A stretch of 64,000 bases of DNA, taken from the NCBI RefSeq assembly GCF_022605725.1, contig NC_065547.1, positions 14,363,167-14,427,166 on the forward strand, read 5' to 3'. The notes under the pieces were generated by a model. It did not search any database. It was not told the origin of the DNA and saw nothing but the letters and a program-made list of their open reading frames with translations. Below, piece by piece: positions 57,821 through 64,000 of the stretch (its first letter is position 1; every line of letters starts with the position of its first letter). The translations under genes were made by a program, and so were the position numbers. Origin of the DNA: Anthonomus grandis grandis. Taxonomy: Eukaryota > Arthropoda > Insecta > Coleoptera > Curculionidae.

Positions 57821-58003
57821 AAAAATCTCATCCATTCTTCTCTAAGAGACCAACATACAAAATAAAAAACACTAAGTCACGGTCTCACAACATGTAAATT
57901 TAACGAGCTACACGTGTTTCGCTCTAGTTAGAGCATCATCAGGCCTTTAGAAGCCATCCACACACTTCACAGTACATGAAGTGTTTTTTATTTGTTTTTC
58001 TTG
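57821..58003 (-). mobile_element. 183-bp retro-insert with hammerhead-like motif
   Basis: It is flanked by exact 14-bp direct repeats CCAACTTTTAATTT (57807-57820 and 58004-58017), the length expected of target-primed or related reverse transcription. There is no ORF. The empty site is present in the other LTR at 51092-51105, confirming the boundaries. Confidence 0.82.
57904..57950 (-). ncRNA. Hammerhead-ribozyme-like core
   Basis: On the minus strand CTGATGA (57942-57936) is followed by T, a GCTCT/AGAGC stem II with an AACT loop, then GAAAC (57920-57916). A 2-bp helix III (AC/GU) with ACGT loop and the site GTA follow. This order equals the type I hammerhead with minimal helix III known from Penelope-like elements. 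Helix I is weak (about three pairs), so activity is uncertain. Confidence 0.55.
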
Positions 58004-58178
58004 CCAACTTTTAATTTGCCAACTTGACAATTCAACTTATTTGATTCTCGCGAGCGCGTCAGGCCGGGGACTGAGAAGTACCGCGTCGCATTTCCCGCCT
58101 TTTGCCGTGCTCGGCAATTCTGCTGGATCAGCTCTCTGGCGATCTGGAGATGTTTTTTAAGAAATACGCTTACATATG

Positions 58179-58490
58179 TAAGAGGGAATATTTTGAGTGT
58201 AGTAATGCTAGTTTTAAATTCATGTTCAGTAATAACGAAAAAAGCAAAATTCATATGTGATTTCTGTAATGTAGAGGAGACATTTGAACGGCAAATTTGA
58301 AATGCTGAGCAAAGGCATGAGTTATATCCTGTGGAGTACTGACCTTTTTATTATGATAGCTCTGTGGGAATATTGCTTTTTCTACTGGACTAGACTTCAC
58401 AAACTTTCAAAACCTGTTGAGACCATCATTAACCTATTTTATTATATTCCGTACTATATTATTTTCTATGGTTTGGTGAAAAATGTTAAA
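58179..58490. other. No gene recognised
   Basis: Sequence right of Gypsy 2. The frame 58284-58505 is hydrophobic but matches no family; I treat it as chance. Confidence 0.35.
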
Positions 58491-58501
58491 TTTAGCTCTC
58501 T

Positions 58502-59130
58502 TTAACTAAAGTTCTCAAGTTTTTTAATGGCATCTACATCTGCATTACCTTTTTTCATCTGTACATGAAGATGGTTTTTAAGTTTAATACCTTGTATAAC
58601 TTTATTAGAGAAGAATGAGAAAATTAGAAATTTAGGATATTGATGTAAGGGACTATTGGTTTGTTTTTTGGGTATGACATGGTCAATGTAGCCAGTGAAT
58701 TTATCATAATATACATTTGCACATGTCGTAACATCATCGGCACGTTCCCAATCTGACCATTCAGCATCCTTCAAAAGTTAATAGAGCATGTAGAAGTCTC
58801 CCTATAGAATATTCAAATGCAGTTCTGGACAAGAAATCATAATCATTACTATTTTGTACTGACAAGCTGAAACTAAGTGTTGGGTGATAAACATCCTCAA
58901 TCAAAATTGGACTGTGTATAACTCACCATCCAAGATCTCAAAAATGCTAAGAAGAGAAATGAGGCTTCTTTCTTTACCTTAATTTTAAGCAGTAAACACT
59001 CAAAGGAGGCATTATTACAGTATATTTGAATACATTGCAGCAATTAGGACTTCTCCTCTGGTCACTCGTCATCTCTGACGTTCTTGTAGATAGCATAATG
59101 ATCATCAGAGTTCTGAATCTTTGACATCAG
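58502..59130 (-). pseudogene. LINE endonuclease-RT linker fragment
   Basis: 58774-58502 has EWSDWERADDVTTCANVYYD, DKFTGYIDHVIPKK and PLHQYPKFL, the linker of a Jockey/CR1-group ORF2. Upstream, in several frames up to about 59130, are remnants such as LTADVKDSEL and YLQERQR, from the endonuclease. Confidence 0.55.
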
Positions 59131-59277
59131 CAGTAAGCCTCATCTCATTGTAATTATATCATAGTCTTCCAACAAGGTACTTAAATAGAAGTCATATAGT
59201 ATTAAATAGAAGAAGTCCTCAGATATTTTAGTAGTATATCATCAAATTTAGGTTAGTAAGGCTTTTAATATTCATTC

Positions 59278-59520
59278 TTAAAGATCTACCTCTTTTGCCA
59301 AAAACCTTGATACTCTAGCTTCAGTGAGCCTCAACTTCATGTTTCTATGCATTTCTAAAATCATCCTGCCTTTTTGCAACTTCATGTAATTATATATTTC
59401 AGGACATTTAGATATACGTTCCTCACATTTGACCTCCAGAAAATTTGGTTTCATGAAAGCCTGTAACTGCTATGGTTTAATTTCGGGCGGCAGTCTAGGT
59501 ACATGCAAGAAAGTTAACAT
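59278..59520 (-). other. Unrecognised coding-like stretch
   Basis: The minus frame from ATG 59520 to TAA 59278 is open except for one TAG at about 59472-59470. It contains KPNFLEVKCEERISKCPEIY and RMILEMHRNMKLRLTEARVS, charged and helix-prone. No family recognised; it could be part of a LINE ORF1 or of a lost gene. Confidence 0.3.
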
Positions 59521-59799
59521 GTGTTTTCATATTTAATTTTAATCTTTGTCTTAAAGCATACTAACCCATCACAACCTCCCAGTGAATGAAAAGTTTGTAA
59601 GATAATTTCCATTTTTTTGAGATGGTTCAAAACAGGAGGTAATAAACTTCAATTTCAACTAATAAGTCTATTTCTAAGCTACTTGAGCTTGTTTCTTTTG
59701 AAGATTTGTATGGGGATATTAAATTTAGACATATGGTTTCCTTCCCCAAAAATCTACATTATTAACGTTAGTGATTTTCTCAGTATACCCATAATTCAC

Positions 59800-60000
59800 T
59801 AAACAAAGGGTCCCAAGTTGATGTTGTATTCACTGATTTCGCAAAAGCTTTTGACAAAGTTAAACACACTTTCATATTGCGCTTGTGAATGTAGCACCTG
59901 CTCTTATTATGTTGTTCGTGTCTTACTTATCAGAGGCAAAATATTGTGGAGATCACTGATTTTAGGTCGAATCCTAATCCTGTGTGTTTCCTAAGACCAA
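59800..60000 (+). pseudogene. LINE RT palm fragment
   Basis: The frame reads GSQVDVVFTDFAKAFDKVKH, then shifted frames give a degraded LFVSYLS-like block. Only this RT fragment is present. Confidence 0.6.
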
Positions 60001-60370
60001 AATACCAAATTTCGCGCGACCGTAAAGTTTCTTGCTATTTAAAAAAACGGAAAAGTTGCTGATAGAATCGAGAATTTTTTGGTGAAGCCCTGGAAGTGTT
60101 TGTGCTAATGCAGGACAATTGATAATATATGCCGATTTTTATTAACGAACGGCTTACCAGTTTTTCATAACCTACAACAATAACATAAACAAACCAGTGT
60201 CATTTATCAAGAGTGCATCTAACCACATAATTTTTAATTTTCTCTGTGCATTAAACCTTAAGAAGTGTTGGACTACAATACCGAGACAGTTTTTCCTCCC
60301 ATGATCAAGTGCCGTTTGCCACTTTGCATTAGTGGTGTGAGTAGAGCTGGGCGAGGGTACCGATCTCGCA
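60001..60370 (+). promoter_or_regulatory. Likely 5' UTR of the right-end LINE
   Basis: Between the RT fragment and the ORF1 ATG (60371). Such LINEs carry an internal promoter here. I see no defined motif. Confidence 0.35.
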
Positions 60371-61243
60371 ATGTCTGGCTCTTGTACTAAGTGCAAGGCT
60401 ACAGTTACTTGCAGAGAACCTAAAAGAAATGGGGAGGTTTTTGGTTACCCTTGCGACCATTGTAGAAGCATGGTCTGTCAAAGCTGCAGTGATTTAAGTG
60501 CTACTGAAATCAGGGCAGTGGTGAGCAAGAGATCTATGCCCTTCTACTGCAAAGAATGCTTGGGCAGCGTCAAGCAGCTGCTCGGACTGATCGATCGTGT
60601 AGGAGTACTTGAAAGGGATGTTGGAGTGCTGAAGACTGAAATATCTAAACTGCCTGTTGTACTGGATGAACTTAAAAGGGTCAGGACAAAGTTGGATGCA
60701 TTACAGGTGGAGGTTACCTCATCAAAGATGCCATTGGCTTCCACTGGCAAGTCTTAACAACCACCACTTACTCAATCAAACGCCGAGGCTAGTAATGTTG
60801 TGTTGCAGGAAATTATGGAGAGGCAAAAACGTAACTACAATTTAATGCTTTTTAACCCAAAGTCCGAGTCGTCTGAAGATCCGACTTTCACAGCAGACAT
60901 CTCTACTCTGCTGAACGATGTGTGTGGCCGTAATATTCCTATATCCAAGGCAAGATTTGGAAAACCCAACTCTAATGGCTGCAGACCATTTAAGATCACA
61001 CTGGTGAACCCTGGGGATGTCGGATTCCTACTGAAGAGCAGGAGTAAGTACTCAGGAAGAAAGATATACATTGAGTCTGACCTTACCCCAGCTCAGTTGG
61101 AACACCTTAATAAAGTCAAGGAAGAACTAAGGCTACACAGGGATCCTGGTGAGGATAACCTCTTTATCAAGTATAGCAATGGCATTCCCTTAATAGTGGC
61201 AATAAACCAAGGACAACCACCTCCCCCTCCTCCCACTTCTTAA
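60371..61243 (+). pseudogene. LINE ORF1: PHD finger, coiled coil, nucleic-acid-binding domain
   Basis: One frame from ATG 60371 to TAA 61243, about 290 codons, with a single internal TAA at 60755-60757. The N-terminal zinc module has CTKCKATV, GYPCDHCRSMVCQSC and FYCKECLG (PHD-like Cys pairs, residues about 5-60). A coiled coil follows (DRVGVLERDVGVLKTEISK). The C-terminal part has RQKRNYNLMLFN, FGKPNSNGCRPFKITL and LTPAQLEHLNKVKEEL, resembling the RRM-like domain of LINE ORF1 proteins. It ends in a Pro run (PPPPPPTS). The protein binds LINE RNA and DNA in known relatives. Confidence 0.82.
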
Positions 61244-61249
61244 AAAAAC

Positions 61250-64000
61250 TAGTTTCTTGCTATTACCAGAATACCCGCGGCCTGCGTTCCAAGACCAATA
61301 CCTTCTTTAGTGCTGCGTCTACTTCTGGCTATGATATTATCTCCATCACAGAAACTTGGCTCCAAAATGATATACTTGATAGTGAGATCCTTCCCAACTC
61401 ATACGTAATGTACCGTTCTGACAGAAGAACTGACCTTGTTGCTGCTTCAAGGGGTGGTGGTGTTCTACTGGGGATTCTGAAGCACCTCTCCTCGGAAGCC
61501 CTCGACCTCTCTGCGATCAGCCAAGAAATACCGGAAATTGACCTGGTGGGATGTAGTCAAATTTAATCATTTCATACTGTATATGTTTGTATTGTACGTT
61601 CCTCCTTCCATCGACTCCGTGCAATTAGAACGCTTGAAGCCTTTTCCATGGTTAATGTAATCTATTCTGAACATGTGATTATCCTGGGAGACTTTAATGT
61701 CCCCACTTATATTGAACACTCGGCATCTCCCAATAGTAAACGTCAACTTCTAAGTAATTTTTTTGATTTCCTGCAACTATAAGCAATTCAATAACGTGGT
61801 AATTAACAATCTTCGCTGTTTGGATTTAATCTTTGCAAGCTTCGATATCTCTGTACTTAACAGCGGTGCATCTCTTGTCCCGGAGGACACCTACCATCCT
61901 TCTCTGTCATTTGAATTCCATGCAGGCCTTACCTCTCTTACTAACCTACCCCTTAATAAAGCTGATATAAAGGAATTTTAGAAAGGCTTCCGCTTTTGTA
62001 TCAGCTGCTGCTAGATACTGATTGGTCGCCTGTCACGGTACAGCAGGACGTCAACTCTGCATGTGATGTTTTTTATGATATACTGAACAACACTTTTGCT
62101 AGAGCGGTACCCTTTAAGGTAAAAACGTAAAAGAAAAGTTTAAAACATAAAAGTTTCCCTCCCTGGTTTTCGGGGGACATAATTCGTAATATATATAAAA
62201 AGGAAAGAGCATTTCGTGATTTTAAGATTTCTAAGTCTAATCATCATCTAGAGATATTCAGATCTTTGCGCAAGACAATTAAAGCTCCAACTGCACAAGC
62301 CTACAAAACGTACATCCATAGTATTGAGAACAAAATAACCTCCAATCCGAGTGAATTTTGGTCTTTTATTCGAAGCAAACGTAATCAGTCTCAAATCCCC
62401 GGCTCAATGAAGCTTTCTAACCAATCATATAATACGCCTGACAGTATTGTGTCCGCTTTTGGAGATTATTTCAGAAGTGTATACACGAACTCACTTCGCA
62501 GCGATCATCCTGTCTCCTCTGAACCTCCCTTAACTTGCATAGACGTCGTTGCGCTTGCGGCTACCGACATTATAACGGCGAGTAAGTGTCTCAAAAGCAA
62601 AATGACCTCTGGCCCAGATCTAATTCCTAGTTTTTTAGCTAAGGACTGCTCTGTTGCACTTACAGACCCTCTGCTCCATATTTTTAATCTGATCCTTAAC
62701 ACTGGTATTTTTCCCAATATCTGGAATATATCTTTAAAAATATCTTCTCAATATCTTTAAAAACGGCGATGCTGAATATACAATACATACATATATGTAT
62801 TGTATATTCATATGTATTGCACATACATATATTGTATTGTATATACATACAATACAATAGAGAATTACCGCCCTATATCCATTCTGTGCAATTTCTCAAA
62901 GTTATTCGAGTTGGGTCTTTATAAATTAATTTTTCCCAAGGCTAAGTCCATGCTGGCCAACGATCAACATGGCTTTGTTTCTGGTCGATCATGTACTACA
63001 AACCTAGCATTCTTTTCTCAGTTTGTGTGTGAAGCACTTAATGATAGAGGTCAAATCGATGTTATCTACACAGACTTTCAAAAGGCTTTTGACCAGATTG
63101 ACCACTTCATCCTATTAAATTAAATAAGCTTGAACGCCAGTTTGGATTCTCCGATCGCTTGATAAAGCTCCTTAACTCCTATTTAGTTGACCGCTCTCAG
63201 TTTGTAGCGGTCGAAGGCTTTAGATCTGCTTGTTTTTCACCCACCTCTGGAGTTTCGCAGGGCTCTAACTTGGGCCCCCTTCTTTTTAACGTTTTCGGTA
63301 ATGACTTGATCTCCACCCTCAATTGCTCTCGGTTAGCATATGCTGATGACCTAAAGCTTTTCCATAGGATTGACTCTATAGCAGATTGTGGTCAACTGCA
63401 AAAGAACATCAATACTGTACATACACTATTGGTGCACTTTGAACAGGCTTAACCTTAATGTTTCCAAGTGTAATGTGGCCAGCTACTTTCGAATCAAAAG
63501 TCCAGTTGGCTTTAATTACTTAGTTAATGGAGAGTCTCTGGCAAGATCTACCTGTTTTAAGGATCTTGGAGTCACCTTTGACCAAAAATTTTCTTTTATC
63601 CCTTACATCGAAGATACTGTTTCTAGGGCTACTCGCATGCTGGGCTTTATTATTAGAAATTGCAAACTTTTTTTGAACACTGCCACTGCCAAAACTCTCT
63701 ACTATGCATTTGTTAGATCCAGGCTGGACTACAGCTCCCTCATTTGGTATCCCATTTACAACCAGCACATTCACCTATTAGAATCAGTCCAACGGCGATT
63801 CCTTAAATGTTTGGCATTTAAGGATGATGCAATCTATCCTCCAAGGGGTTTTGACCATAACCTGCTGCTCTCTAGATATACTGAACTAGATATACTAACA
63901 CTTGCAGAGAGGAGAGAAATGCATTCGGTGAAATTCTTGTTTAACTTACTTAACCATAAAATTAACTGCCCATTCCTTTTGCAAAGGTTTCATTCCTGCA
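61250..64000 (+). pseudogene. LINE ORF2: endonuclease and reverse transcriptase, runs off the window
   Basis: Endonuclease: NTRGLRSKTNTFFSA (61270), YDIISITETWLQNDIL, GGGVLLGIL and HVIILGDFNVPT (61675). A degraded centre is followed by FPPWFSGDIIRNIYKKERAF. 62266-62760 has EFWSFIRSKRNQSQIPGSMK and TSGPDLIPSFLAKDC. After a microsatellite insertion the RT continues: ENYRPISILCNFSKLFE, NDQHGFVSGRSCTTNLAFFS, YTDFQKAFDQIDH, SGVSQGSNLGPLLFNVF, and catalytic YADDLKLF at about 63338. The thumb (FKDLGVTFDQKFSF, RMLGFIIRN) runs to the edge. Frameshifts occur near 61565, 61770, 62130, 63120 and 63450. Confidence 0.9.
62768..62862. repeat. ATACATA/TGTATTG microsatellite inside ORF2
   Basis: Imperfect repeats of ATACATACA and TGTATTGTATA, with internal palindromes, lie between KISSQYL and ENYRPIS of the RT and break the frame. 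Confidence 0.85.

Larger units (their letters stand above)
51027..58174 (-). mobile_element. Ty3/Gypsy LTR retrotransposon 2, multiply interrupted
   Basis: LTRs at 57745-58174 (5', enlarged by a 183-bp insert) and 51027-51259 (3') share TGTAAACAGTAGTAATATTT at one end and CGCTTACA at the other (plus-strand reading). TATG repeats flank the element (51023-51026 and 58175-58178). Pol lies on the minus strand. A mariner-group element occupies 54339-57636 at the start of the remaining gag. Confidence 0.88.
57745..58174 (-). repeat. Gypsy 2 5' LTR with a retroelement insert
   Basis: It matches the 3' LTR except for the 183-bp insert at 57821-58003 and its 14-bp duplication. Confidence 0.88.

Noticed and set aside
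1..64000. CRISPR arrays, rRNA, tRNA genes, bacterial operons
   Set aside because: No regularly spaced short repeats, no rRNA or cloverleaf-like sequence, and genes have introns; the DNA is eukaryotic.

Overview
The window is AT-rich, intron-bearing eukaryotic DNA made almost entirely of transposable elements. Jockey/CR1-group LINEs with PHD-finger ORF1 proteins, PIF/Harbinger elements paired with MADF proteins, Tc1/mariner-group elements, an errantivirus-like env and a copia initiator-Met primer site together suggest an insect. A beetle is plausible, but the species cannot be named. No bacterial-style operon, CRISPR array, rRNA or tRNA was seen. The only hint of a host gene is one weak exon/promoter candidate near 34.97-35.32 kb.

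Layout. 0-1.6 kb: Mutator-like (MULE) transposase with zinc fingers and two visible introns, broken by frameshifts and a nonsense codon. 2-4.2 kb: LINE remnants around a 511-bp foldback element. 5.4-6.9 kb: a DUF7869-type transposase-like relic. 7.5-9.86 kb: a LINE fragment split by a Harbinger element with clear 5-bp target duplications. 9.86-11.3 kb: a mariner-group relic. 11.4-16.4 kb: a large Harbinger element whose transposase (+) and MADF-BESS gene (-) interleave exon within intron; a DUF7869-type element flanked by TTAA sits in a MADF intron. 17.0-23.5 kb: a Copia element with both LTRs, split by an env-only errantivirus-like provirus. 23.7-31.9 kb: a DDE_3 transposase split by a Ty3/Gypsy element, itself split by a Tigger/pogo element. 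32.6-34.7 kb: a second DDE_3 transposon. 35.5-47.7 kb: a graveyard of LINE pieces on both strands plus a Tc1 relic. 48.2-50.5 kb: a TIR element with a previously unlisted spliced gene of five exons (four coding) and a 440-bp palindrome. 51.0-58.2 kb: a Gypsy element containing a mariner-group element that contains a Harbinger derivative; its 5' LTR also holds a 183-bp insert with a hammerhead-ribozyme-like core. 58.5-64 kb: LINE fragments and one nearly complete LINE running off the right edge.

The elements do not act as one pathway; the organisation is nesting. Target-site duplications let the order of insertion be read directly. Most coding regions are decayed. Exceptions that look young are the mariner-group transposase at 54.8-57.0 kb, open apart from its insertion, and the small spliced gene at 49.0-49.7 kb.
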